In this document: piece by piece, positions 39,908 through 48,978 of the stretch
How positions within the stretch are numbered: the first letter of the stretch is position 1
Layout: every line of letters starts with the position of its first letter
Assembly (NCBI RefSeq): GCF_001686985.1
Contig: NZ_CP015318.1
Location: 4,586,001 to 4,650,000, forward strand
From: Mesorhizobium amorphae CCNWGS0123
Lineage (GTDB): Bacteria > Pseudomonadota > Alphaproteobacteria > Rhizobiales > Rhizobiaceae
DNA: 64,000 nucleotides
Reading direction: 5' to 3'
The notes under the pieces: generated by a model
Told to the model about the DNA's origin: nothing
Seen by the model: only the letters and a program-made list of their open reading frames with translations
Database searches by the model: none
Program-made: the position numbers and the translations under genes

Positions 39908-41026
39908 CTACTTTGCGACGTTCTTCTGTCCGGCCGCGCGCGCAACCTTGAACGTGGTGACGGGAACGGAATCCGGCTGCGGCGCGGCATCCTGCGGGAC
40001 AGCCGCTTTCGCCGTCGCGACCCCGTTGGGAGCAACGATTTCGGCGATCCGGCGGCTCACATCGCGGGATGCGGTCAGCGACGACACCGCCTGCGCCCAG
40101 AACGGCGCTCCCAATCCAACCAGAAGCCCGCCGACCAGCAGCCAGAAGGCGTTCGCGATCGAGGGCAAGGTCCAGTTGGTGCCGAAGGCGCCAAATGAAC
40201 AATCCACGGTGACGGCACCCAAAGCGCAGGACTTCAATGCGGGATTGACTTCCCAACCCACCGGCGCGCCGAGGGTCCTGAGTTCCTTGGTCTGGTTTTC
40301 AGCTTCCGTCAGTTTTTCCTGCAGCGCGGCAATCGCGCCTTTCAGGTCTTCCGTGCTTCCGGCGCCGGTCTCCGGCTTAGCCGCGGCAGCGGTGTTCAAC
40401 TTCTCCATCAGCACGGCGTATTGGGCGTGAACGTCCGCGGCCTTTTCGGCAACGGCCCCGGCGATTTCAGGATTCTTGAGAAAAGCGACGGCAAGCTTGT
40501 AAGGGTGAACGTAGAACGTCCAGGCCACGAAGAACGCGACGCAGACAGAAAACAGGCGCGCCCGGCTTTCGAAATACAGGCTGACTTCCTTGCCGAATGC
40601 CTCGTATTTCTGCGAAATATCCATGACCACTTCGTCGGTCAGAACGTCGGCGGCGCCCACGAGCCGGCTGGAGGCGAGTTTTTGTGTAAACACCTCCACC
40701 GGAATGTCGGTCACCACGGCCCAATCGACAAACCAGCGCAGAAATCCGCTGATCCATCCGGTTGATGGATCGCCCTTCTCGGTGGTCGCCCGGTTTTCCA
40801 TGATCAGCGCGGCGAATTCCTGCGGTGTCAGCAACTCCTTCGCATCCCCCTCCGACTTGGTAAGCTTTGGCAAGATGACCCGCGAATAGAGATTTCCGAG
40901 CATGAGCTGCATACCCTTGGCTCGCAGCCCAAAGATGCGGTGGATCATTTCCACCAGTGTCGACACGACGATCGAAAACATAAGCATCGTCGTGGCGAAT
41001 GCCAGCAACGCGGTCAGCCACTGCAT
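39908..41026 (-). CDS. Membrane protein of unknown function with coiled coil
   Basis: Protein of 372 residues I do not recognise as a named family. Membrane segments appear at about 4-24, 155-175 and 290-315. The region between (about 195-260) is alanine/glutamate-rich and ends in a coiled coil (EDLKGAIAALQEKLTEAENQTKELR). The C-terminal 40 residues are polar and alanine/proline-rich. An AT-rich upstream stretch with TAAAATA/TATTTTA arms (near 41078-41100) may hold its promoter. It may be co-transcribed with the DUF1194 gene, about 100 bases downstream. Confidence 0.75.
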   Translation of the reverse strand: MQWLTALLAFATTMLMFSIVVSTLVEMIHRIFGLRAKGMQLMLGNLYSRVILPKLTKSEGDAKELLTPQEFAALIMENRATTEKGDPSTGWISGFLRWFVDWAVVTDIPVEVFTQKLASSRLVGAADVLTDEVVMDISQKYEAFGKEVSLYFESRARLFSVCVAFFVAWTFYVHPYKLAVAFLKNPEIAGAVAEKAADVHAQYAVLMEKLNTAAAAKPETGAGSTEDLKGAIAALQEKLTEAENQTKELRTLGAPVGWEVNPALKSCALGAVTVDCSFGAFGTNWTLPSIANAFWLLVGGLLVGLGAPFWAQAVSSLTASRDVSRRIAEIVAPNGVATAKAAVPQDAAPQPDSVPVTTFKVARAAGQKNVAK

Positions 41027-41207
41027 GATTGTACCCCCCGGGGCAAAATATCCGCAGCTCCAGAAGAGCGGGGCAATGTAAAATAGTACTCTTTATTTTA
41101 GAGAAAACAACGGGCCGCAAGTCGAACAGCCAATTCGACATGGGTCTTGCGGCGGCAACATGGTGCAAAAAAGGCAAAAGATGGCGCCTAGCCGGGCTCC
41201 TGCATTG

Positions 41208-41354
41208 TCATTCCTCGTCTGAGCCTGCCTTGGAAAGGTCGAGACCATCAGCTGCGTCGCTCACCGTCGCCCAGACTGCCCGCGGCGCCAGCATGGCCGC
41301 ACCAAGTGCCGCGGCTCCAAGGGCCAAACTCTGACGTCTGCTGATCCCGGCCAT
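41208..41354 (-). CDS. Short Tat-signal peptide ORF, possibly a gene remnant
   Basis: Frame of 48 residues from the ATG at 41354: MAGISRRQSLALGAAALGA leads through a hydrophobic core to APRAVWA, a twin-arginine signal (SRRQSLAL) with a cleavage site, but only about 18 residues (TVSDAADGLDLSKAGSDEE) follow before the stop. It could be a very small secreted peptide or the surviving start of a longer Tat substrate whose remainder was lost. No continuation in the other frames before 41026 looks coding. Confidence 0.45.
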   Translation of the reverse strand: MAGISRRQSLALGAAALGAAMLAPRAVWATVSDAADGLDLSKAGSDEE

Positions 41355-41418
41355 CAGAGCCTCCCCTATGCTTGCGCATCGCTTCTGACAATTTGGGGCG
41401 TCAGAACAAGTATCATTG

Positions 41419-42273
41419 TTAGTCGTCTTGCCGCTCAACTCCCTGGTTGACCGGCCATCCTCCCTTGCCGCGCCATTCCACCTCGTCACCAGCGGCTTTT
41501 GCCGCTTCCCGGCGTGAACCGGTCTTCTTTCTGCCGGTGCCGCGCAGCGCCCTCCAGTTCGGCTTGAATGACGGCGGCAGCCACAGCAGGATGCCCGCCA
41601 CCGCGGCCGGCAGGATCACAGCAAAACGCAATATTGAGAGCACGACACCGCAGAACCCGACGATCCGCGCCGCCCGCCCCTCGCCGAAGCGCTGCGCAAG
41701 CAAATGCCCGGCGATCATTCCACCATCGAGAGGGTATGCCGGTAGAATGTTGAGAATGGCCAGCACCCCATTCAACAAGGCGCCGACCCACAGCGTCCAC
41801 GCCAGATAAGTTATCGGCATTGGTGGCGGCGCACTAAAGAGGCTGTCCGCTTCGACGGGCGCCAAAGGTCTGGCGATCAGATAATAGGAAGCAGCAAAAA
41901 ACGCCGCCAGCAGGATGTTGGCCAAGGGGCCGGCAAATGCAATCCACGCCCAGCCATAGGGCGAGGTTGCGCCGCGTCTGAAGTAGGCAAGCCCGCCAAA
42001 CAGATAGAGCTCGATCCTGTCGGTGCCGATCCCTTGCCGGCGGGCAGCCCATGCATGCGCCAGTTCATGCAGGAACACCGATACGAAGAACAGCGCGGCA
42101 AAGATCGATGTGTGGATCAGCGCGGCTTTGGGACGCGCCGACCACTCATGCAGAAAGGGCAGGACAACAGGAATGGCAAAGGTCCAGCTGACGCGAACCG
42201 GGATGTTCCCCTTCAGGCTGAACACCAGCGCATCGTTCTTTCGATCCCAGCCAAATCGCCGCAAATGCTTCAC
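41419..42273 (-). CDS. Site-2 protease family membrane metalloprotease
   Basis: M50/site-2 protease-like protein of about 284 residues. The zinc motif HELAHAW lies in a hydrophobic segment, and the second metal site NILPAYPLDGG is in the C-terminal half; about six membrane helices. The open frame extends to 42366, but that part runs through a terminator hairpin, so I prefer GTG 42273 (VKHLRRFGWD); TTG at 42264 is an alternative with better ribosome spacing. It ends in a basic tail. It probably performs intramembrane cleavage of an unknown substrate. Confidence 0.85.
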   Translation of the reverse strand: MKHLRRFGWDRKNDALVFSLKGNIPVRVSWTFAIPVVLPFLHEWSARPKAALIHTSIFAALFFVSVFLHELAHAWAARRQGIGTDRIELYLFGGLAYFRRGATSPYGWAWIAFAGPLANILLAAFFAASYYLIARPLAPVEADSLFSAPPPMPITYLAWTLWVGALLNGVLAILNILPAYPLDGGMIAGHLLAQRFGEGRAARIVGFCGVVLSILRFAVILPAAVAGILLWLPPSFKPNWRALRGTGRKKTGSRREAAKAAGDEVEWRGKGGWPVNQGVERQDD

Positions 42274-42310
42274 TCCGCCCGAAGCGACGGTAGGCGAGAA
42301 CTGCGTGCTT

Positions 42311-42344
42311 AAAAAGAGAAAAGCCCGGCAGAGAGCCGGGCTTT
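42311..42344 (-). terminator. Rho-independent terminator after the second FAD/GcvT gene
   Basis: AAAGCCCGGC (42320-42329) pairs with GCCGGGCTTT (42335-42344) with a 5-base loop. On the minus strand the stem is followed by TTCTCTTTTT (complement of 42311-42320). It lies 51 bases past the stop at 42395. Confidence 0.9.
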
Positions 42345-42394
42345 CATGTGCTTGCTTGGCATCCACGCCAAAACAGCTCCGCTGTTGTCGAGGC

Positions 42395-44956
42395 TTAACT
42401 CCTCGGCTTCAGATTCTCCGGGTCGTAGAGCGGCTTGTAGCCGACGGAAACGACCTCGACCGGATAGGTCTCGCCGAAATACTCGACCTTGAGCCTGCGG
42501 CCTTCCTGGCAATACGCCCACGGCAAATAGGCGAGCGCGATGTTTTTGCCGATCGTCGGGCCATAGGCGATCGACGTGGTGAAGGACCGGCGGCCCAGCT
42601 CGTCAACGAGCGTTTCGCCCGTGTCCGGGTCCATTACCGGCAAGGTCCCCACGGGATAGCGGGCCACGCCCGTGGAATCGGTATTGCTCGTCATCACCAG
42701 CGTGCACAGCATGGCCGGCTGGTGCTCGCGAGCGCGATACTCCACGTGCTTGGCCTTGCCGCAGAAATCATTCTCCTTGACCTTCGGGCGGGCTAGGTCG
42801 GCTTCGAGCAGATTGTACTCGGTCAGCAGATCGGCGTTCTGCAGCCGCAGGCTCTTTTCCATGCGGCGCGTGTTGGCATAGGTCTCGACGCCGAAAGGCA
42901 TCACGCCGGTCGAGCGCAGCGCGTCCCAGACGGCAAGCCCGTCCTCGTAGCGCATATGCAGCTCCCAGCCCTGCTCGCCGACATAGGAGATGCGGAAGGC
43001 GGTGACATCTTTGCCGCCGATCCTGACCGGCTTGATCGCCGCGAAGGGGAAGTTTTCGAGCGAGAGCCCGTCCGGATTCTCGACCACCTTCTGCAGGGTC
43101 GTCCGCGCATTCGGGCCCCAGATGCCGATGGTGACGAATTTTTCCGTCACGTCGGTGATGGTGACATCAAAGCCCTTATCCTGCGCGGTGCGGCGCATAT
43201 ACTGGAAGTCACGCGGCCCGGCATCGGCGCCGTCGATCACCCGGCAGCGATCGGCCATGCGGATCACCGTGAAGTCGGCGCGCACCATGCCTTCCTCGTC
43301 GAGGAAGTGGGTGTAGATGCCTTTGCCGATGTTGTTGTCGCCGCCGACCTTGGCCGCGCACAGCCACTCAAGCAGCGCGACATGGTCCGGACCTTCGACG
43401 TCGTACATGGAGAAATGCGACAGGTTGACGATGCCGCAATCCTCGCTCATGGCGAGATGCTCGGCATTGGAGACGCGCCAGAAATGGCGGTTGTCCCACT
43501 CGTCCTGGCGCACCGGAACGCGGTTGCCGTATTTCTCCAGGAGGTGCTCGTTGGCGGCATAGCCATGGGCGCGCTCCCAGCCGCCGAGCTCCATGAAGTA
43601 GCCGCCGAGTTCCTTCTCGCGCTCCCAGAACGGCGAACGGCGGATGTTGCGGCCCTTGGAGAAGGGTTCGCGCGGATGCACGGCCGGATTGTAGACCTTC
43701 ATCGCCGTCTCGGTGCAGCGATCCCAGATGAACTGCTCTTTCATCTGATGCGGGTAGAAACGCGAGTAGTCGATGGCGTGGTGGTCGATCGCCGTGCGGC
43801 CGTCCGTCATCCAGTCGGCGATCAGCTTGCCCATGCCGGGGCCGTCCTTGACCCAGATGGCGACGGCATACCAGAGGCCCCTCACCTTCTGGCTTTCGCC
43901 CATCGACGGGCCACCATCGGTCGTCACCTGCAGCAGGCCGTTGAAGGAATGGCTCTCATTGTAGCCGAGCTCGCCGAGGATCGGCGTCAGCTCCATGGCG
44001 CGCTCGAGGGGCGCCAGGATCTGCTCCATGTCGAGGTCGCGCTGCGAGGGCGAAAGGCGCGCCTGGTCCTTCTCCAGCAGGTCGCGCGGATGGCAAAGGC
44101 GCGGATTGGTCTCTTCGTAATAGCCCCATTCAATCTGTCCGCCTTCGGCGGTCTTGGGGTCGCCGGTGTCGCGCATATAGGCCGAATTGCCTTGGTCGCG
44201 CAGCAGCGGCCAGCCGATCTCCTTGCCGGTGCCGGCGAACTCGGTATAGGGGCCGAAGAAGGTCAGCGGATGGTCGATCGGCATGACCGGCAGATCCTCG
44301 CCGACCAGTTCCGCGGTCAGCCGGCCCCATATGCCGGTGCAGACCACGACATAGTCGGCCATGATCGTGCCGCGCTCGGTCACCACGCCCTTGATCCGGC
44401 CATTCTCGACGATCAGCGACTTGGCGGACGTATTCGCGAAAGCCTGGAGCTTGCCCGAGGCGACACCCTGGTCGACCAGCTTGCCGGCCACCGTCTGCGA
44501 GCGCGGGATGACGAGACCGGCATCGGGATCCCACAGGCCGCCCTGCACCATCTCTTCCTCGATCAGCGGGAATTTCTGCTTGATCTCGGCCGGCTCGATC
44601 AGCCGGGCGCGGGTGCCGAAGGCCTTGGCCGAGGCGATCTTGCGCTTGATCTCGGCCATGCGGCCGTCATCGCCGACGCGGGCGACCTCAAGGCCGCCGA
44701 TACGGGCGTAGTGGCCCATCTTCTCATAGAAATCGATCGAATAGAGCGTCGTCCAGCAGGACAGGAAATCATGGCTGGTCGTGTAGCAGAAGTCGGAGGC
44801 GTGCGCCGTCGAACCGATGTCGGTCGGGATGCCGGATTTGTCGATGCCGACAATATCGCTCCAGCCGCGCTCTATCAGGTGATGGGCGACCGATGCGCCC
44901 ACGATCCCACCCAGCCCGACGATGACGACCTTCGCCTTTTCCGGAAACCCTGCCAT
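42395..44956 (-). CDS. FAD/GcvT dehydrogenase, dimethylglycine dehydrogenase family, paralogue 2
   Basis: Flavoenzyme of 853 residues with an N-terminal DAO domain (VVIVGLGGIVGASVAHHL; His52 in GSTAHASDF at the covalent-FAD position) and a C-terminal GcvT-like folate domain (ISYVGEQGWELHMRY). It is clearly diverged from the 8070 enzyme, so a different N-methyl substrate is likely, for example another betaine derivative. The start ATG at 44956 has GGAG 9 bases upstream; the longer frame uses a TTG that overlaps this ribosome site. A TTTGCGAC half-site lies at 45047-45054, 90 bases upstream, linking it to the GlxA-type regulator. Confidence 0.92.
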   Translation of the reverse strand: MAGFPEKAKVVIVGLGGIVGASVAHHLIERGWSDIVGIDKSGIPTDIGSTAHASDFCYTTSHDFLSCWTTLYSIDFYEKMGHYARIGGLEVARVGDDGRMAEIKRKIASAKAFGTRARLIEPAEIKQKFPLIEEEMVQGGLWDPDAGLVIPRSQTVAGKLVDQGVASGKLQAFANTSAKSLIVENGRIKGVVTERGTIMADYVVVCTGIWGRLTAELVGEDLPVMPIDHPLTFFGPYTEFAGTGKEIGWPLLRDQGNSAYMRDTGDPKTAEGGQIEWGYYEETNPRLCHPRDLLEKDQARLSPSQRDLDMEQILAPLERAMELTPILGELGYNESHSFNGLLQVTTDGGPSMGESQKVRGLWYAVAIWVKDGPGMGKLIADWMTDGRTAIDHHAIDYSRFYPHQMKEQFIWDRCTETAMKVYNPAVHPREPFSKGRNIRRSPFWEREKELGGYFMELGGWERAHGYAANEHLLEKYGNRVPVRQDEWDNRHFWRVSNAEHLAMSEDCGIVNLSHFSMYDVEGPDHVALLEWLCAAKVGGDNNIGKGIYTHFLDEEGMVRADFTVIRMADRCRVIDGADAGPRDFQYMRRTAQDKGFDVTITDVTEKFVTIGIWGPNARTTLQKVVENPDGLSLENFPFAAIKPVRIGGKDVTAFRISYVGEQGWELHMRYEDGLAVWDALRSTGVMPFGVETYANTRRMEKSLRLQNADLLTEYNLLEADLARPKVKENDFCGKAKHVEYRAREHQPAMLCTLVMTSNTDSTGVARYPVGTLPVMDPDTGETLVDELGRRSFTTSIAYGPTIGKNIALAYLPWAYCQEGRRLKVEYFGETYPVEVVSVGYKPLYDPENLKPRS

Positions 44957-45046
44957 TGCCCGCGACTCCAAGATGACATGCGGGCGCGTCGGCGCCCGTT
45001 CGATTGGCGCACAATATGCAGAGGACGGCGGTTGAGCTACCGCCTG

Positions 45047-45054
45047 TTTGCGAC
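45047..45054. promoter_or_regulatory. TTTGCGAC half-site upstream of FAD/GcvT paralogue 2
   Basis: Single exact TTTGCGAC, the half-site of the palindrome before the GlxA regulator, with a degenerate partner (GCCGCAGG) after a 2-base gap. It lies in the 280-base space before the 44956 start, where an operator would be expected. One 8-mer alone is weak. Confidence 0.35.
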
Positions 45055-45233
45055 ACGCCGCAGGTACGGCGCGACCCTGCCCACAAGCTCGATGTCAGAG
45101 GCTTCGCGGGCGCCGACATTGACCGTCTGGCACGGTCTGCCGCCTCAGAAGCGCGCCTTCAGCGCCGCCTTGGCGAGGAATTTTGTGCCGTGCAGCGAGG
45201 GTCCGCGATCGAGGAGCCCAGCTGGGCTCGAAC

Positions 45234-46460
45234 CTATGGGTTGTCTCCGGGAATTGCGTGGAGCGCAGCGCGGCGAGGATTCGCCGATGCCCACAATGCC
45301 ATCAGCGGGCCGGCAAGCAGCAGATAGGGTGGCAGCAGATTGGGAAAATAGATACGCGTGTCGTGGATCGGGAACACCGCGAACTTCGCCAGCACGCCGA
45401 GCACCAGTGCCGCGAGCAGGATGCCGGCGCGACGGTCGAGGCGGAAACCGGCGCGGCCCAACCCATACCATCCGGCCAGGGCCAGCACCGAGACACCGAC
45501 CCAGCTGTTCATGTCGACGGCGCGAAGCAGTGAAACGGCGAACGCCCTGAAATAGGCGGCAAGCGAAAATGGCGGCTCGAACCCGTCCATATTGTAGTGC
45601 TGCTCGATACTGGAGAACCACAAATGCGGCCACCAGCCGGGATGATGAGCCCAGTGCGAGATGGCGAAGTAGGCGACGAAGGACGCGGCAAAGCCGGCCA
45701 ACGCGCCCCACGCCCTCTGCCGGAACGCGATCAGCAGCACGGCGAAGATGGCAAGGAAAACAATATTGTCCGGCCGCGCCATGAAGGCGAGGAAGAGCAG
45801 GATCGCGGTTGCCGCCTCGCGTCCCCGCACATAGGCAAGCAGCCCGCCGAGGAACAGCGCCGAGCACAGCAGGTCCGGCGTCGCTGCCCGCGCCGCGTCG
45901 CCGAATTCGGCCATGATCAGCACCGCACCGACCACCGGCGCCAGCGCCAGCGCGCCCTCAGCGCGCAGCCAGAGCAGCACAATAGTGCCAAACAACAGCA
46001 CCGAGAATACCTGTAGCGCCCGCATAGCCTCGACCGGCGACATGACCGAACTCATGGTCGATAGTATTTCGGCATAGAGGAACTTGATCCGGTACATGCC
46101 GAGCAGCGAATGGAAATCGGCGGCGTTCTCCGCCATGTGGCTGCGGTAGCCGCCGCCATCATCGATCAGCATCTTGTAGTCGGCCGCCGAGACGCCGGCC
46201 TTGACCGTGCTGTAGGCATAGTCGTGCAAGGCCTGCGGGTCGGGATAGTTGCCTTCCTCGGCGATCGCCAGATAGGGCAGCATGTCCCAGTTGGCGTCGG
46301 GCATGATCCACGCCATCATCGCCGTCAGCAGGATGTAGAGCGAAAAGGCAACGGCCCCGATCGGTGCTGCGAACCGTGCATAGGTCCCCTCGCCCCACGC
46401 CAGGCCGGCTTCGGTAAGCCGGTCGAGCGGGTTGTTCGGAACGGGCGACTTGGTCAGCAT
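45234..46460 (-). CDS. Polytopic membrane protein, GT-C glycosyltransferase-like
   Basis: Membrane protein of 408 residues with about nine to ten hydrophobic segments starting at AAPIGAVAFSLYILLTAMMAW. Acidic residues follow the first segment (MPDANWDMLPYLAIAEEGNYPD), as in GT-C transferases that use polyprenyl-phosphate sugars; other marks are IHDTRIYFPNLLPPYLLL and ATPDLLCS. No exact family can be named. It is the last gene of the leftward cluster with HAD-UbiA, a DprE1-like oxidase and a flippase-type protein, 8 bases after the aminotransferase, which supports a sugar transferase role. That function is inference. Confidence 0.75.
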   Translation of the reverse strand: MLTKSPVPNNPLDRLTEAGLAWGEGTYARFAAPIGAVAFSLYILLTAMMAWIMPDANWDMLPYLAIAEEGNYPDPQALHDYAYSTVKAGVSAADYKMLIDDGGGYRSHMAENAADFHSLLGMYRIKFLYAEILSTMSSVMSPVEAMRALQVFSVLLFGTIVLLWLRAEGALALAPVVGAVLIMAEFGDAARAATPDLLCSALFLGGLLAYVRGREAATAILLFLAFMARPDNIVFLAIFAVLLIAFRQRAWGALAGFAASFVAYFAISHWAHHPGWWPHLWFSSIEQHYNMDGFEPPFSLAAYFRAFAVSLLRAVDMNSWVGVSVLALAGWYGLGRAGFRLDRRAGILLAALVLGVLAKFAVFPIHDTRIYFPNLLPPYLLLAGPLMALWASANPRRAALHAIPGDNP

Positions 46461-46468
46461 TGTCGAAC

Positions 46469-47941
46469 TCAGCGAACCTGGCTTTTGACGAAATCCTTCA
46501 CGATCGACACGATACCGCGCGACAGCAGGCTGTCGAAAGCATCGACGAAACCATCGACATACTCGCGCCGGCAGATCAGCGGCGGCTCGAGCCGGATGAC
46601 ATTGCGGTTGTATTCGGTGAAGGCGACGAGCACGTCGTAGTCGCGCAGCAGCAGCGCACCCACGAAGCCGGACAGCGAACCCTTCAGCTTGTCGTCGAGC
46701 ACGCTGACGATAGGCCGCAGCACCATCGGCAAGGTCTGCGAGAAGTCGTGGAACTCGAGCCCGACCATGAGGCCCTTGCCGCGCACGTCCTTGATGATCT
46801 TCGGATATTTCTCCTTCAGCGCCTGCAGCCGCTGCAGCAGGTAGTCGCCGGTGGCGGCGGCATTGTCGATCAGCCCCTCGTCATAGAGCACATTGAGCGC
46901 CTCGATCGAGGTGACGCAGGCCTCACCCATGCCGCCGAAGGTGGCCATGGCATGGATCATCGCCGTCTTCGGCGTGCCATAGGCCTTCATGTAGATTTCG
47001 CGCCGGGCGATCATGGCGCCGACCGCCGCCTTGCCGCCGCCGAGCGACTTGGCCAGCGCCGTCACGTCGGGAACGACGCCATAATGCTCGAAAGCATAGA
47101 AGCGCCCAGAGCGGCCATAACCGCACTGCACTTCGTCGGCGACCCACAGCACGCCATACTGGTCGCACAGCGCGCGCAGCTTCTGCCAGTATTGCGCCTC
47201 TGCCTGGATGATGCCGCCACCGCCCTGGATGGTTTCGAGCACGATGACACCGATCTCGGGATCGTTGCGGAACGCACGCTCGACCGCCTCGATGTCGGCA
47301 AAGGGGATGCGGACCGTATTGTCCGCCATCTTGAACTCGGCGCGGTAGAGCTGGCCGTCGGTGATGCCCAGCACGCCCTTGGTCTTGCCGTGAAAGGAGT
47401 TCTCGGCATAGACGACCTTCGGCCGCTTCGGGCCGGCGGCGCGCTCGGCGAGCTTGACCGCCGCTTCCATCGCTTCCGAGCCGGACGAGCCGAGGAACAC
47501 CATGTCGAGGTCGCCGGGCGAGCATTTGGCGATGTTGTGCGCAAGTGCGGCCGCATATTGCGACATGAACGCGATGGCGATTTCCTGGCGCTTTTCCTCC
47601 TGGAACTTGCGGCGCGCTTCGAGGATGCGCGGATGGTTGTGGCCGAAGGCCAGCGAGCCGAAGCCGCCGAAGAAATCGAGGATCTTGCGACCGTTCTGGT
47701 CGATGTAGAACATGCCTTCGGCACGCTCGATCTTGATCTTGTGGAAGCCGAGCAGCTTCATGAAATGCAGCTGGCCCGGATTGAGATGCGCCTTGAACAG
47801 GTCGGTCATCCGCGCCACGTCCATCGTCTTTGCCTGCTCGACGCTGATCAGGTCGGGCTTGGCAATGGTGGCGGGCGACAGCGACGGCGCGTCGACCATG
47901 GTGCGCGCGTTCGTGTGCTCGGGTTTGGCCATGACGGTCAT
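46469..47941 (-). CDS. Class III aminotransferase of the lipid-sugar cluster
   Basis: PLP-dependent class III aminotransferase of about 490 residues. It has FLGSSGSEAMEAAVKLAERA, the ENSFHGKTKGVLG block, the aspartate motif VADEVQCGYGRSG and the PLP lysine in ALAKSLGGGKAAVGAM. The start MTVMAKPEHT at 47941 follows the SDR gene by 29 bases; the longer frame overlaps that gene. Fold-type I class III enzymes usually act on free amines, so its role beside sugar-lipid genes is unclear: it may add an amino group to the lipid-linked product or make an amine head group. Confidence 0.9.
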   Translation of the reverse strand: MTVMAKPEHTNARTMVDAPSLSPATIAKPDLISVEQAKTMDVARMTDLFKAHLNPGQLHFMKLLGFHKIKIERAEGMFYIDQNGRKILDFFGGFGSLAFGHNHPRILEARRKFQEEKRQEIAIAFMSQYAAALAHNIAKCSPGDLDMVFLGSSGSEAMEAAVKLAERAAGPKRPKVVYAENSFHGKTKGVLGITDGQLYRAEFKMADNTVRIPFADIEAVERAFRNDPEIGVIVLETIQGGGGIIQAEAQYWQKLRALCDQYGVLWVADEVQCGYGRSGRFYAFEHYGVVPDVTALAKSLGGGKAAVGAMIARREIYMKAYGTPKTAMIHAMATFGGMGEACVTSIEALNVLYDEGLIDNAAATGDYLLQRLQALKEKYPKIIKDVRGKGLMVGLEFHDFSQTLPMVLRPIVSVLDDKLKGSLSGFVGALLLRDYDVLVAFTEYNRNVIRLEPPLICRREYVDGFVDAFDSLLSRGIVSIVKDFVKSQVR

Positions 47942-47970
47942 CTCAAGAATCCTCTGTTCGGCGGAGCCCG

Positions 47971-48978
47971 TTATTCGGCAGGCACATGTTTGGTGGCGAC
48001 GGCGTGGCCGTCCTTCTTGGCGCGGTATTCGCTGTAGGCGGCGATCAGCATGTCCTCGTCGCGATATTGCGGCACCCAGCCGAGCTGGCGCCCGGCCTTG
48101 GACACGTCGAGCACGCACTCCTCGTCGGCGATCAGGTACTGTTCAGGATCCATGATCGGCAGGTTCATGAGGTCGAGCAGGTCGAGCGTGCGCTTGACGG
48201 CCCAGCCTGGTGTCGGGACCAGCAGCGATTTCGACCCGGCATGCTTGATCAGGTCGCCGAGCAGCTTCTTGACCGGAGGCGGGTTGAGCGAGCCCAGATT
48301 GTAGGCCTCGTTCGGCACGCCGGCCTTCCAGGCGGCGCGTGCCGCTTCGGCGCAATCGAACACCGATATGAACTGATAGGGGTTCCTGCCCGAGCCGATC
48401 ATCGGCACCGGAAAATTCCAGTCGATCAGCTTGAACAGTTTCTCCAGGATGCCGAGGCGGCCGGGGCCGATGATCAGGCGCGGCCTGAACAGCGAGATCG
48501 ACATGCCGCGCTTGCGCCATTCGGCCGCCAGTTCCTCGGTCTTCTGCTTCGACCAGCCATATTCACCGAGCGGCGCGACCGGGTGCTCCTCGGTCATCGG
48601 CATCGTCACCGTATGGCCGTAGATCATGTCGGTCGTGTAGTGGACCAGCTTCGAGGCGCCGGCCTTGTCCATCGCCTGCATGATGTGTTCGGTGCCGTGG
48701 AAATTCACCGGGAAGAAGAAATCGTGCCGCTTGGCGCGCACCTGGATCGGCGACAGCATTTTCGCCGAGAGGTTGTAGACCATGTCGTCGCCCTTGAGCC
48801 CAACAGCGGCGACCGAGGCCGGATCGGTCACGTCACATTTGACGAAGCGGACCGGGCGGTAGTGCGGCAGGTCACTCTTGACGATGTCGGCGACGACCAC
48901 CTCCTCGCCGTCGGCCACGAGCTTGGGAGCAAGATGACGGCCGACGAAACCGTCGCCTCCGAAAATCACATGTCTCAT
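47971..48978 (-). CDS. Extended SDR, NAD-dependent epimerase/dehydratase family
   Basis: Extended short-chain dehydrogenase of 335 residues. The NAD motif is MRHVIFGGDGFVGRHLAPKL, the catalytic pair YGWSK supplies Tyr and Lys, and FRPRLIIGPGR is the usual following block. It overlaps the small carrier gene by four bases (ATGA), so translation is coupled. In this cluster it could reduce or epimerise a sugar on the lipid carrier, in the position that DprE2 holds in mycobacteria, though DprE2 is a classical rather than extended SDR. The exact reaction is unknown. Confidence 0.92.
   Translation of the reverse strand: MRHVIFGGDGFVGRHLAPKLVADGEEVVVADIVKSDLPHYRPVRFVKCDVTDPASVAAVGLKGDDMVYNLSAKMLSPIQVRAKRHDFFFPVNFHGTEHIMQAMDKAGASKLVHYTTDMIYGHTVTMPMTEEHPVAPLGEYGWSKQKTEELAAEWRKRGMSISLFRPRLIIGPGRLGILEKLFKLIDWNFPVPMIGSGRNPYQFISVFDCAEAARAAWKAGVPNEAYNLGSLNPPPVKKLLGDLIKHAGSKSLLVPTPGWAVKRTLDLLDLMNLPIMDPEQYLIADEECVLDVSKAGRQLGWVPQYRDEDMLIAAYSEYRAKKDGHAVATKHVPAE

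Noticed and set aside
39804..40256. Upstream extension of the DUF1194 frame
   Set aside because: Overlaps the membrane protein gene and lacks a signal peptide at its beginning; the signal peptide starts at 39803.
41078..41100. TAAAATA/TATTTTA arms as a third copy of the methyl-regulon palindrome
   Set aside because: Only the AT-rich arms resemble it; the AAAGA core is not symmetric, so it is more likely promoter sequence.
42956..45550. Rightward 864-residue frame opposite the second FAD/GcvT enzyme
   Set aside because: Antisense shadow that runs through the neighbouring intergenic region; no domain and histidine/arginine-heavy composition.
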